Source: Mesostigma viride
Taxonomy: Eukaryota; Streptophyta; Mesostigmatophyceae; Mesostigmatales; Mesostigmataceae
Direction: 5' to 3'
DNA length: 64,000 bases
Assembly: GCA_009746045.1 (NCBI GenBank)
Contig: RPFO01000080.1
Location: forward strand, 2,310,315-2,374,314
The translations under genes and the position numbers were made by a program. Numbering within the stretch: the stretch's first letter is position 1; each line of letters opens with the position of its first letter. Below are positions 11,146-18,259 of this stretch, in pieces. The notes under the pieces were generated by a model. That model had not been told where the DNA came from, ran no database searches, and saw only the letters and a list, made by a program, of their open reading frames with translations.

Positions 11146-14100
11146 GTCATTATCATGATTATTATCATTATTATTATTGGGGTTGCCCCGTGCCCTCTGT
11201 TCGCCTTGTAGGGGCCCATGCCCTCCAGAGGCTGTCTCTCGGCAAGTGATTTCTCCCGGCCATGATCGTGACTTTGTCACATGCTGTCATGTACTGAGAT
11301 TCCAGTGCGTGTGCGTCCCCCCTTGCCCCCTGAGCATTCATGCTGCCAACCTACAGTTGGAGATGCGCATTCTCGCGCAAGTGACCGGTTAACGGTTGTA
11401 TCATCCATTAACGTGTCCTGCTATAGGGTCTTATCATCCAGTACACGGTTATATCATTCATAGACGCCTGTGTGTGGATATATATAATCCAGTACTACTA
11501 TATGGTTGTATCATTCATAGACGCATCCATATCATGTATCTAAACTGTACCTCTCCTCCCCCCCTCCCTGCCTCAATTTTCTCTGGCTATGCACCGCAGC
11601 GGGAGCTGCGCGCTCTCTCACACAGGATACCCCTCCCCGCCCCCACCGCAAGTATGTCATGCCCCCTCCCCCCTTCCCCATCCGTGGGTGTGACGCAGTC
11701 ATGTGTTCTTTATTCATTGATCCGCTGGGACAGCGCATCATCGCGCTGTCTTCGTGTAGATGAATTAATCCTGGCGCACATGATTCGCCAATACTATGAC
11801 AAGACTGTCTATGTCTCGATGTGTCTGAAATTTCAATAAGACACTTACAACAACGAAAAAATATACTCCTCTCCCCCCTCCACACACACACATGCATCAC
11901 CACCAAACATCCCTCGTCTATGCCCAACCGCTGGAGCTGTGCGTCCTCGCACACATGACGGGTTGATATTACAATACTGTGTATTTAGCAATGTATTTAG
12001 CTATGTATTTATCAATGTATTTGCCAATGTATTTAGCAATGTATTTAGCAATGTATTTAGCAATGCGTCTGAATTATACGCCCCCCATCCACACAACCAA
12101 ATACTCCTCTCTATGCGACAGCTGGAGCTGCGCATCCTCGCGCACATGACGGGTTGTGAGAGCATGACGCAGGCATTCCTTGAGGGCGGCGACTTCCACT
12201 CGCGCACGGCCATGGGTATGTACCCCCACGTGCGAGAGGCCGTCGAGCGGGGCGATGTGCTGCTCGAGTGGGATGAGAAGGATGGTCCCCCGCCCAAGCC
12301 GTTGCTCAAGGTAGGAGCCCCGCACAGTTTGTAGTGCAGGGAATTCGGGTAAGGTGCACATTCTGCACTAAAAGGAGACTGTACCAAAGGAGTACTAAAG
12401 GAGACTGCACCAAAGGAGTACTGAAGGAGACTGTACCAAAGGAGTACTGAAGGAGACTGTACCGAAGGAGTACTAAAAGAGACTGAATATAGGAGTAATA
12501 AAGGAGACTGTAATAAAGGAGTGCTAGAGGAGATAAACGATGGGTCGCTGCCCAAGCCATTGCCCACGCTACAGTGCATGTAGTACACAACAGACAAATG
12601 ATTGCCCCCCGTCCATGCCTTTTTTTCTGTATGGTACGTCACATGTTGCGGATCATGTGTGCATCCGACGCACTGAGCCCACGATGATGTGGCATCATGT
12701 GGATGTTCGGGCTTAAGTAGTGGGCTAACCTACTGGGTTCCTAGCGTGTTCATGTTCGATCTTATGATCCCTTAGTTACGATTCTCTTGTCTTATGATCG
12801 CTTAATTGAGCGTGTTCATGTTCGATCTTATGATCCCTTAGTTACGATTCTCTTTTCTTATGATCGCTTAATTGAGCGTGTTCATGTTCGATCTTATGAT
12901 CCCTTAGTTACGATTCTCTTTTCTTATGATCGCTTAATTGAGCGTGTTCATGTTCGATCTTATGATCCCTTAGTTACGATTCTCTTGTCTTATGATCGCT
13001 TAATTGTTGTTTTCCTGTTTTGTAATTCACGTGTTTGGTTCTGACATGACATGACCACCTACCCAGTGCCCACACGATGGCGTGTCATCACAGCTGCCTG
13101 TGATCTATGTTGTGTTACAGAACGTGTTTGCGCCCAACGCTCTGCGCCTAACAATTGAGGTCTTACACTACACGATCTCTTTCCTATTCCCACAATGTCC
13201 ACCATGTCACTGCGGCAGAGCATGTTGCGTCGGAAGTACCGTGCCCACCACTGCTACTGCACAGTACTGCTAGTTCCAGTACCGCTAGTTAGTACTGCTG
13301 GTAGGGTGCTGCATGTTTGCATGCCTGTCCATTTCCTTGTTCAAGAACGGTTTTACATCGGATGTGCTGCGCCCACAGTGACAATGTTTCCGCGCCTTCT
13401 TTTGTTGCTGCACCACGTTATTTCCCTTTGTTTCAGAACATGCTTGCGTCCGATGTGCCGTGCCCACAATGACATGCCTGCGCGCCTTGTTCCACACTCC
13501 TTTGCCGCAGAACGTGTTTGCGTCGGAGCGCCGCAAGGCCAAAACCCTCAACTTCTCGATCGCATACGGCAAGACCGCGCAGGGGCTGGCCAAGGACTGG
13601 AAGGTGGGGGTTCAAGTTAATCGATTACTACCGTTGTAACTTGGGATCAATAGGTCGGTGGTAGAATACTAATGAAAATCGACTAGAGCGTTATATCAAG
13701 AAGAATACTACTGAAAATCGACTAGAACATGCTATCAAGAAGGATACTAACGAAAATCAAATAGAACATTATATCAAGAAGAATACTAATGAAAATCGAC
13801 TAGAACATTATATCAAGAAGAATACTAATGAAAATCGACTTGCAGGTGGGGTCCTGGGCTTGGAGCGTTTACTGCTAGTGGCATATAAACCCGATAGAGC
13901 AATAACAAGACCGAGGACTGGAAGGTGCGTAGTTACTCACATGGCTGAAATGTGGGAAGGAAGTAAAGGAACGGATGCTGGGGGCCTGGGCTTGTACCTT
14001 ATATCAATGGTGTGTCCGTTTTTAATGGAAACGTGTGCCGTTTAGAATACTAGCAGCAGCTAAGCTCGCATTGATTACCTTAACAGTTTGATATATAGAT

Positions 14101-16584
14101 GAAGCACTTCACAAGACATACTTTTGGCTCGTGTGCGATTACAAAGTGAAATCATGGATAACACGCAATGTCGTTGAAGGCAAACCAGATTCTGAGAGCC
14201 CACTATCATGCTGTGTTTCACTGCGCCATCCTGGGCTCACGTGGCTTGATTTCATGATGGACACCTGGCATGTGCATGAATTTCGAACATAGCTCTGCCA
14301 CACTTAATATTTTCATCGATGTCGCTTGCCGTGGCGCAGGTGAGCACGGAGGAGGCCAAGGCCACTGTAGAGGCCTGGTACAGTGACCGCCCCAAGGTCA
14401 AGGAGTGGCAGGAGTCGCAGCGGCAGTTCCTGGCCAAGCACCGCTACATCTGCACGCTTCTTGGCCGGCGGCGCACGCTGCCCAAGAAGGCGGCTGCCAG
14501 TAGCGGGAAGTCATCATCCTATCGCAAGTCGGCCGAGGAGAGTCGGGAGGAGCGCCAAGCCATCAACACGCCCATCCAGGTATCTATAAGGTCTATAGTG
14601 GTATCGCTCATCCAGGTATCTGTAGTGGTATCTATAGTTGAAATACTACTAGGGTTTTAGTCTATAGTGTTTAGAATAAACATTGTAACTGCCGGAGAGA
14701 CATGAGGAATGCATGGCCATCAGCTTTTTTGCACAGGCAAACGCATTGTTTCTAACGGTCCTACGGTATCTGTGGTCTTTTGTAAGTCTATACACAAGGA
14801 GAGTCGTGAGGAGCGCCAATCCATCAACGCGCGCATCCATGTGCATGACGTTGTGATCAGGTGAGCGTTGGTGTCTACAGTGTCCACGTGGCGTTTATAA
14901 TAAGGTGAGGGTTGGTGTCTACAGTGTCCATGAAGGGCATCCACATTAGGAGGGCTGTAAGGAGCGGCAGGCCGTAAACCTGCTTATTCAGGGGAATACG
15001 GCGTCTGTAAGCCCCTATAGCATAGTTAGTAACTGAAGGGCATCAATCGTGTATAGAGGGCACCCTGCTGTGTATAGAGGGTTGTGAGAAAGTAGCTGGC
15101 CGTCAACACTCACGTTCAGATGAGTTTGCAGTCAAGAATGCGCCCCTTATTGATCACTGCAATGGTCCGATGTTTTTGGCATGCGCTGCCGAAGCTCGCT
15201 CGAGCCACAATCCTCGCATGAAGTGCTCCATGAGAGTTTTCTCTTCGTCCTTCATTCGCACTATCTTCCTCTCACGACAAACCCATTAATTTATTAAGTA
15301 ATTATATATTATTCAATTGTATATATGATAATATTGGTATACATTTTATTATATTATTTAATCATGTTATTTTTTATTATTTTGAATTAATAAATTTACA
15401 CGTACCCAAACATACGATACGTCCCCATATACATTTCTTGTTTTTGGTCCATTGGAGTTCTTTCCCACCAAGAGAAACATTTATTTCACATTTTTGTGTG
15501 CTAGGCTTTGTACGTACAGCCTATGCCACTCCTTCAAAATCAGCACATCATCATCAAGTTTGTATTGTAGCACCATGCTGGGGGCCCAGCATACTAGAGC
15601 ACAAGGTGTTTCCCCTGTTAGCAACGTGGGAGGGTGGGTGGGTGGGTGGGTGGGTGGGTGGGTGGGTGGGTGGGTGGGTGGGTGGGTGGGTGGGTGGGTG
15701 GGTGGGTGGGTGGGTGGGTGGGTGGGTGGGTGGGTGGGTGGGTGGGTGGGTGGGTGGGTGGGTGGGTGGGAGCTTACAAGAGGCCTCCCTACGTCCCCTA
15801 CACCACTCTTAAGTACTTAATTACTGACTGCACATCACAGCTGCGCCACGCCTGGCACAGGTACGAGGTCTAGTGACGTACGTTTGAAGCTACCTAGGCC
15901 TGCACTTTAGGATAACACTCAGCGCGGGCACAAAAAGGCCGGCCGGTGCAGTACCCTCGACAAGCGCTAGTACTACGCTACCTACGGCAGGCCGGTCCCC
16001 TTTGAGCCCGTGCTCGTGCACATATAAAATGAGCAAAACTCAACAAATATGCGATATCTTTCCTCGTTCTAACTTCCGCTTACTAATGTATGTTCTGTCT
16101 TTCCCTTAGTATTGTACCTTCTCTTCGCTAAGATCAGGTTTCTTCTTTGCAAGGAGGTACCTTTCCCTCACCACAGCAACTTGGGCCACGGGCTCTCATG
16201 CACACCTCTTAGATCTTCATTTCTCCTCACCGACAAACTCTTTAATTTTCATTTTCCGGCCTCACCTACAAAACCTCTTTCTGCACTGGCCAATCTGCGC
16301 AGGGAAGCGCGGCCGACATTGTCATGCTTGCCATGCTGCGAATTTCCAAGTCATCACGGCTACGCGAGCTCGGTTGGCGCCTGCTGCTGCAGGTCCACGA
16401 TGAGGTCATCTTGGAGGGGCCTGAGGAGTCGGCCGAGGAGGCCCAGCGACTCGTGGTCGAGTACATGTCCAATCCTTTTGGTCCGACGGAGAACAGCCAG
16501 GGTGGGGAAACGACCCCTGTGCGCCTGAATGTGGCGCTCCCTGTAGATGCGCGGTATGCTCGCACATGGTATGATGCCAAGTGA
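72..16584 (+). CDS. POP: Plant-type organellar DNA polymerase (POP, Pol I-like), last 14 exons
   Basis: Nuclear-encoded family A DNA polymerase that in plants and algae replicates and repairs plastid and mitochondrial DNA. Fourteen exons join with consistent phase: 72-263, 895-1042, 2964-3074, 4115-4206, 4720-4827, 5634-5720, 6004-6204, 7017-7808, 8444-8539, 9949-10041, 12122-12310, 13511-13603, 14340-14579 and 16303-16584. They give about 907 residues. The 3'-5' exonuclease supplies Exo II (HNYSFD, exon 2) and Exo III (YSTLDA, exon 4). The polymerase supplies motif A (DYGQ/LELRIL, split by an intron), motif B ([14 protein letters not shown]) and motif C (VHDEV). Exo I, the N-terminus and any transit peptide lie upstream of the window. 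Exon order and junction residues match plant POP proteins as I know them. The oddities are two GC-AG introns and a large low-complexity insert in exon 8. Domain identity is direct; organelle targeting is inferred from the family. Confidence 0.93.
336..462 (+). repeat. Echoes of POP exon 1 donor region
   Basis: Two diverged copies (about 336-365 and 430-462) of TTGAGGATGGCAGTATTAAA and its flank. Similarity runs on into the intron (TCTATCTAATTA versus TTATCTGATCA), so the duplicated unit spanned the junction. Confidence 0.7.
895..1042 (+). CDS. POP: POP exon 2 (Exo II motif)
   Basis: 49 codons plus 1 nt. It begins [10 protein letters not shown], the exonuclease II motif, and continues with [12 protein letters not shown] and GYSLESLS. 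The acceptor is preceded by CCTCCGCAG and the donor is AG/GTGCGT. A diverged copy of its first 30 bases lies at 831-860, where the acceptor AG has become AT. Confidence 0.9.
1078..2048 (+). repeat. About 1-kb polypyrimidine tract, (CCCT)n
   Basis: A nearly pure CCCTCCCT array occupies about 1105-1635 and grades into mixed C/T-rich sequence to about 2048. It lies inside the POP intron between exons 2 and 3. It is open in several frames only because its repeats translate to Leu-Pro-Pro-Ser. Confidence 0.97.
2049..2963 (+). other. Remainder of POP intron 2
   Basis: No gene recognised. A GGAAGGCCACGGAGCA stretch (2572-2587) also occurs at about 30131-30146 and may be old repeat debris. Confidence 0.4.
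2964..3074 (+). CDS. POP: POP exon 3
   Basis: Starts in phase 1 and encodes [19 protein letters not shown], then [17 protein letters not shown], the family's basic KLKKDG segment between Exo II and Exo III. The donor is CAG/GTGGGG. It ends in phase 1, matching exon 4. Confidence 0.88.
3100..3290 (+). repeat. 33-bp tandem repeat, about 5 copies
   Basis: Units of TTTGTTATCTTTGTACTGTA plus a variable tail in POP intron 3. 33 bp equals 11 codons, which explains the open frame on both strands. Confidence 0.9.
3306..3346 (+). repeat. Echo of POP exon 3 donor
   Basis: GCAGGATGAAGAAGGACAGC followed by CGGT resembles the true exon end GCAAGATGAAGAAGGATGGG followed by CAGGT at 3050-3076. Confidence 0.75.
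4001..4045 (+). repeat. Echo of POP exon 4 acceptor
   Basis: TCATGTCTCAAGCGTGTCGG copies the true acceptor and exon start TCATGTCTCAGGCGTGTCGG (about 4104-4123) with the AG changed to AA, followed by a diverged exon copy. Confidence 0.85.
4115..4206 (+). CDS. POP: POP exon 4 (Exo III motif)
   Basis: Encodes [20 protein letters not shown] followed by [10 protein letters not shown], the exonuclease III Y-x3-D motif. Acceptor CTCAG/GC, donor AAG/GTACTA. The last 32 bases including the donor GTA are repeated perfectly at 4257-4288, so a second usable donor exists. Confidence 0.9.
4257..4288 (+). repeat. Perfect 32-bp duplicate of POP exon 4 end plus donor
   Basis: Identical to 4178-4209, including the GTA of the donor, at an offset of 79 bases. 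It is the youngest-looking echo in the window. Confidence 0.95.
4720..4827 (+). CDS. POP: POP exon 5 (GC donor)
   Basis: 36 codons, phase 0: [16 protein letters not shown] through [11 protein letters not shown], the helical linker after the exonuclease domain. The reading frame requires the intron to start at GCAAGT (4828), a GC-AG intron. A frameshifted copy of the exon end at 4895-4934 carries a canonical GTAAGT instead. Confidence 0.85.
4895..4934 (+). repeat. Echo of POP exon 5 donor with canonical GT
   Basis: The copy ends ACGAGGAGGTAAGT; the real exon ends ACGAGGAGGCAAGT. A 1-nt insertion breaks its coding frame. Confidence 0.8.
5634..5720 (+). CDS. POP: POP exon 6
   Basis: 29 codons, phase 0: [17 protein letters not shown] and [11 protein letters not shown]. 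It continues directly from the YYEE end of exon 5 (family pattern Y-x-E-YWQPFGELL). Acceptor CCCAG, donor CAG/GTGGGT. Confidence 0.88.
6004..6204 (+). CDS. POP: POP exon 7
   Basis: 67 codons, phase 0. It includes the family landmarks [20 protein letters not shown] and LPFERVFK. The donor is AAG/GTAAAT. Decayed copies of the GAGAGGGTGTTCAAGGT donor region follow at 6248-6270, 6362-6385 and 6466-6482. Confidence 0.9.
7017..7808 (+). CDS. POP: POP exon 8 (low-complexity insert between exonuclease and polymerase)
   Basis: 264 codons, phase 0. It opens [20 protein letters not shown] and ends with [18 protein letters not shown], both family landmarks. Between them about 150 residues are rich in Gly, Ala, Ser, Asp, Glu and Lys and look disordered. 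Plant homologues have a shorter linker here. The donor is CAG/GTAGGG, with a 45-bp near-copy of the exon end at 7860-7904. Confidence 0.9.
7860..7904 (+). repeat. 45-bp near-copy of POP exon 8 end with donor
   Basis: Differs from 7769-7813 at only a few positions and carries GGGTAAGT, a stronger-looking donor than the real GTAGGG. Confidence 0.9.
8370..8435 (+). repeat. Short tandem duplication before POP exon 9
   Basis: GATCACCGTGAAATGATTCT-like sequence occurs twice (about 8376 and 8409) just upstream of the exon 9 acceptor. Confidence 0.7.
8444..8539 (+). CDS. POP: POP exon 9 (polymerase entry motif)
   Basis: 32 codons, phase 0, encoding [18 protein letters not shown] then [14 protein letters not shown], a strongly conserved family A stretch that contacts template and primer. 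A closer CAG at 8457-8459 would break the frame, so the acceptor at 8441-8443 is chosen. Confidence 0.92.
8540..9948 (+). other. POP intron 9: no gene, exon 10 acceptor echo and a palindrome
   Basis: At 9128-9150, GCAGAACCAACCTGCACTTA echoes the exon 10 acceptor and start. At about 9442-9472 an interrupted palindrome (CCGGCAGC then TTACGTAA then GCTGCCGG) could form a hairpin. Short GGCCAAAACTTTGGCCAG repeats lie at about 9298-9330. No coding potential recognised. Confidence 0.6.
9949..10041 (+). CDS. POP: POP exon 10 (motif A, first half; GC donor)
   Basis: 31 codons, phase 0: [16 protein letters not shown] and IVADYGQ. DYGQ holds the first catalytic Asp of polymerase motif A. The frame forces a GC-AG intron (GCAAGT at 10042). 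Copies of the donor region recur up to 1 kb downstream, and the acceptor copy is at 9128-9150. Confidence 0.92.
10098..10292 (+). repeat. 32-bp tandem repeat, about 6 copies
   Basis: Units containing ACTACTAGTAGTATCTACCT, each with a self-complementary ACTAGT core, directly downstream of POP exon 10. Confidence 0.9.
10551..10713. mobile_element. Possible foldback (MITE-like) element
   Basis: Imperfect inverted repeats of about 25 bp: left CCCCCCCTTCACGTTTAAGA (10552-10571), right reading as CCCCCCCTTTGACGTTTAAG on the other strand (ends at 10712). The interior has a direct repeat CAATCCAGGG...TCAAGATCTT. No transposase is present and no clear target duplication was found. Confidence 0.45.
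10776..11076 (+). repeat. Four echoes of POP exon 10 donor
   Basis: Copies of ATCGTCGCCGACTACGGCCA plus GGCAAGT at 10776-10800, 10845-10876, 10960-10992 and 11046-11076. The 10845 copy continues into intron sequence (GTGGGTGGCCCTGTGGCCCT versus GTGGGTGGCTCTATGGCCCT). Confidence 0.85.
11080..11182 (+). repeat. (ATT)n microsatellite
   Basis: Nearly pure ATT triplets in POP intron 10. Confidence 0.97.
11350..11965 (+). repeat. Four echoes of POP exon 11 acceptor edge
   Basis: Diverged copies of CAG/CTGGAGCTGCGCATCCTCGC and following exon bases at 11350-11395, 11586-11625, 11755-11800 and 11920-11965. The last retains CACACATGACGGGTTG, nearly identical to the exon. Confidence 0.85.
11983..12065 (+). 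repeat. 12-bp tandem AATGTATTTAGC
   Basis: About seven units just before POP exon 11. Confidence 0.95.
12122..12310 (+). CDS. POP: POP exon 11 (motif A, second half)
   Basis: 63 codons, phase 0: [31 protein letters not shown] and [17 protein letters not shown]. It completes motif A and contains the conserved DFHSRTA. Acceptor GACAG, donor AAG/GTAGGA. Four echoes of its acceptor edge lie upstream between 11350 and 11965. Confidence 0.92.
12368..12575 (+). repeat. 27-28-bp minisatellite followed by exon 11 donor echo
   Basis: About six units of AAAGGAGACTGTACCAAAGG with GAGTACT. They are followed at 12538-12575 by GCCCAAGCCATTGCCCAC, an echo of the exon 11 end GCCCAAGCCGTTGCTCAAGG. Confidence 0.85.
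12745..13008 (+). repeat. 66-bp tandem repeat, 4 copies
   Basis: Units beginning CGTGTTCATGTTCGATCTTA. Because 66 is a multiple of three, one frame stays open across the array; it is not a gene. Confidence 0.95.
13112..13470 (+). repeat. Three echoes of POP exon 12 acceptor edge
   Basis: At 13112-13148 (CAGAACGTGTTTGCGCCCAA), 13340-13376 and 13430-13470 (CAGAACATGCTTGCGTCCGA), versus the true CAGAACGTGTTTGCGTCGGA at 13508. Confidence 0.9.
13511..13603 (+). CDS. POP: POP exon 12 (motif B, O-helix)
   Basis: 31 codons, phase 0: [20 protein letters not shown] then [11 protein letters not shown]. It carries the R-x3-K-x3-NF-x2-YG pattern of the O-helix, which binds the incoming dNTP. Three echoes of its acceptor edge lie upstream. 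Confidence 0.93.
13656..13845 (+). repeat. 39-bp tandem repeat, about 5 copies
   Basis: Units of GAATACTAATGAAAATCGAC plus TAGAACATTATATCAAGAA in POP intron 12. An exon 12 donor echo (GAGGACTGGAAGGTGCG) follows at 13900-13932. Confidence 0.92.
14340..14579 (+). CDS. POP: POP exon 13
   Basis: 80 codons, phase 0: [31 protein letters not shown] and [17 protein letters not shown] and AxNTPxQ are family A fingers/palm landmarks. Donor CAG/GTATCT. Three echoes of the exon end lie in the next intron. Confidence 0.92.
14800..15120 (+). repeat. Three echoes of POP exon 13 donor edge
   Basis: GAGTCGTGAGGAGCGCCAAT at about 14801, then more decayed copies at about 14950-15000 and 15062-15120, echo the exon end GAGTCGGGAGGAGCGCCAAG. 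Confidence 0.8.
15632..15770 (+). repeat. (GGGT)n microsatellite
   Basis: About 35 GGGT units in the last POP intron. It is G-rich on the coding strand and could form quadruplex in RNA. Confidence 0.97.
16303..16584 (+). CDS. POP: POP exon 14 (motif C, C-terminus)
   Basis: 93 codons plus TGA at 16582-16584. [15 protein letters not shown], then [20 protein letters not shown] with motif C (HDE), ending at MVDAxYAxTWYDAK-type sequence. The polymerase ends where plant homologues end. Confidence 0.93.
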   Translation, partial: GSAADIVMLAMLRISKSSRLRELGWRLLLQVHDEVILEGPEESAEEAQRLVVEYMSNPFGPTENSQGGETTPVRLNVALPVDARYARTWYDAK

Positions 16585-16630
16585 GAGTGCATTTACTAAT
16601 GCTTGATAAGTTGTGAACATGATGCGCTTT

Positions 16631-16635
16631 TGTAA
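16631..16635 (+). terminator. TGTAA poly(A) signal, probable
   Basis: TGTAA lies 47 bases after the POP stop, in the position and form of the green-algal polyadenylation signal. The motif is short, so the call rests on position. Confidence 0.5.
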
Positions 16636-16697
16636 GTTGACAGATTGATGTTGCGAGCTCATCTATACACGATTCATCAGGTTTGGGTCAGCACGAT

Positions 16698-16872
16698 TCA
16701 TTCATTAATTAATAAAACACGTGCTCCCGTTGGGGAGTCACGGAGCACCGGAGTGCTTTTCATCCCTGTATGTGCACAACAGGAAGACCGAAGAAAGGGC
16801 AGAGACCCCCTTTCTCCTTCATGCCAGAGGCATGCCACAGCAGCAATCGGACACGATAGACGATCCGGCAAA
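16698..16872 (-). mobile_element. SINE-like short element, copy 1
   Basis: About 170 bp shared with 32531-32703: TGCTCCCGTTGGGGAGTCAC, GGAGCACCG, then GGGCAGAGACCCCC, and CATGCCACAG. The TTAAT-rich tail is on the left, so its 3' end faces left. It ends in a GTGCTCC/GGAGCAC hairpin. Confidence 0.6.
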
Positions 16873-17049
16873 TTCTGTGGGTGCAATAAGACCCGCGTGA
16901 GCATATCATGGCAAGGAGCGTGGGCAAGCAAGCGGAGCATAGCTAGGGCGTAGCATTGGCTGTACTAATGCTATAAGCTAAGCTAAGGCTATGGCTGGTG
17001 GTGTACCGTGCGTTAGCGGTGCACGTGACTAGGTATGGTGGCGCAAGGC

Positions 17050-17600
17050 TAGGCATTGCTGACATTCTAGTCAGCACGATGCATGGGTTCACCAGGTCTA
17101 CGTGAGCCAGGTACCCAGCTAGGCCGAGGTGCCCGTGCCTCAGAATATGGGAAACAAAAGGCAAATCTGCGTACAACTCCTGGTAACGTGCAAACTATAC
17201 GGAATATTGAGTGCTCTGCGTAGCATCTTGGTGACATCTTCCTTGAGCCGATCCATCTCCTGCGTCGGCGTCCACGCCTCCGTGCCGTAGGTCAGACCAT
17301 CACAATGACAACCTTGAACATGCAGGGCGCGCATATGATGAGCCGGTGCAGGCGAGGGTTGCTCCACCAACGTCGGTGCTCGTGGAGATGCCCCCACCCC
17401 ATTCCGATCCGGGTCTTCACATGTCTTCCTCGCAGTCGCGGGTAGCCAGCTGCCGAGCAGCTAGTTTGAAGCAGCCGGAAGCAGGATATATTTTACCTTG
17501 GCCGGTGTCGTCCAAGAGGCGAAGCTGGGGCATGGGCCATGGCCTCCGTTTGGGGGCTAGTTTCAAGACGTTGCCGTCTGCCAAGTTGCTGATATGCTCA
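17050..17600 (-). mobile_element. 5'-truncated APE-type LINE fragment
   Basis: The minus strand encodes YGTEAWTPTQEMDRL and VTKMLRRALNIPYSLHV, matching the C-terminal domain of the LINEs at 43 kb and 46 kb, but broken by stops. Dead fragment between POP and CFAP57. Confidence 0.8.
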
Positions 17601-18259
17601 CAATCCATCAAGTACTTAAGAGTAGGGCATCTTTGGGTAGTCACGGAGCATTGAGGAAATAATAAATTAATGAATTAATAAATAAATACCAACAGGCGAA
17701 ATCTGGTGATGAAAACCCATACAAATATGCCCTTGATTCGAACCAATTGTAAGGCGGCAGATCGGCCCCCATTGAGCCCGCCGCGACATAACTATAAAAT
17801 GAGCAGATTGCTCAGAAAAGGCTGCTGAGGCACCTGCCAACCAATTTATATGGGCATCGGCTGTAACCAACCATAAGACAGGTACTGCCACATGGCAACG
17901 GCCGCAGCGTTGCCATATATACATCAGCCACATCGTGGCATGCGGCTGTCTGCCAACCGTGCTACCCACGTACACATTTTGAGGAGCTTGTGAGCGGCCA
18001 CTATTTCGATAACGATGGCCAATGCACTCTTGTAACTCTTCCCCTCAACATTACCAGTCGTCATTTGATGCATCGTTTCGATCTACCCAATCAGCGATGT
18101 CCATTATTGCCAGTAGGTCCAAGCCAAGGCGGATTGGCGCTTGGTTCTCTTCACTTGGCAGCATAGGTTTCCTTAATAGGCAGCTTGGTCTCCAGCTGTC
18201 TGGTGTCAATCCTCAGCCCGCTTGCTTCTTCACTGTTTCGTATTCAAGTTTCCTTTACT
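17601..18259. other. Convergent 3' gap between POP and CFAP57
   Basis: No gene recognised. At about 17640-17690 an A/T-rich AATAAATTAATGAATTAATA tail resembles LINE 3' tails. A stretch near 17788 (CATAACTATAAAATGAGCAG) resembles one at 16022 (CATATAAAATGAGCAAAACT). Confidence 0.5.

Noticed and set aside
12787-13044. 85-codon frame with repeated [11 protein letters not shown]
   Set aside because: A 66-bp tandem repeat (multiple of three) stays open by construction; it lies in a POP intron.
10098-13845. Regular arrays resembling a CRISPR locus
   Set aside because: Units are contiguous without unique spacers, lie in a eukaryotic intron and have no cas genes.
15438-15820. Gly-Trp-Val-rich frames
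   Set aside because: Translation of (GGGT)n; no start context or conserved flanks.
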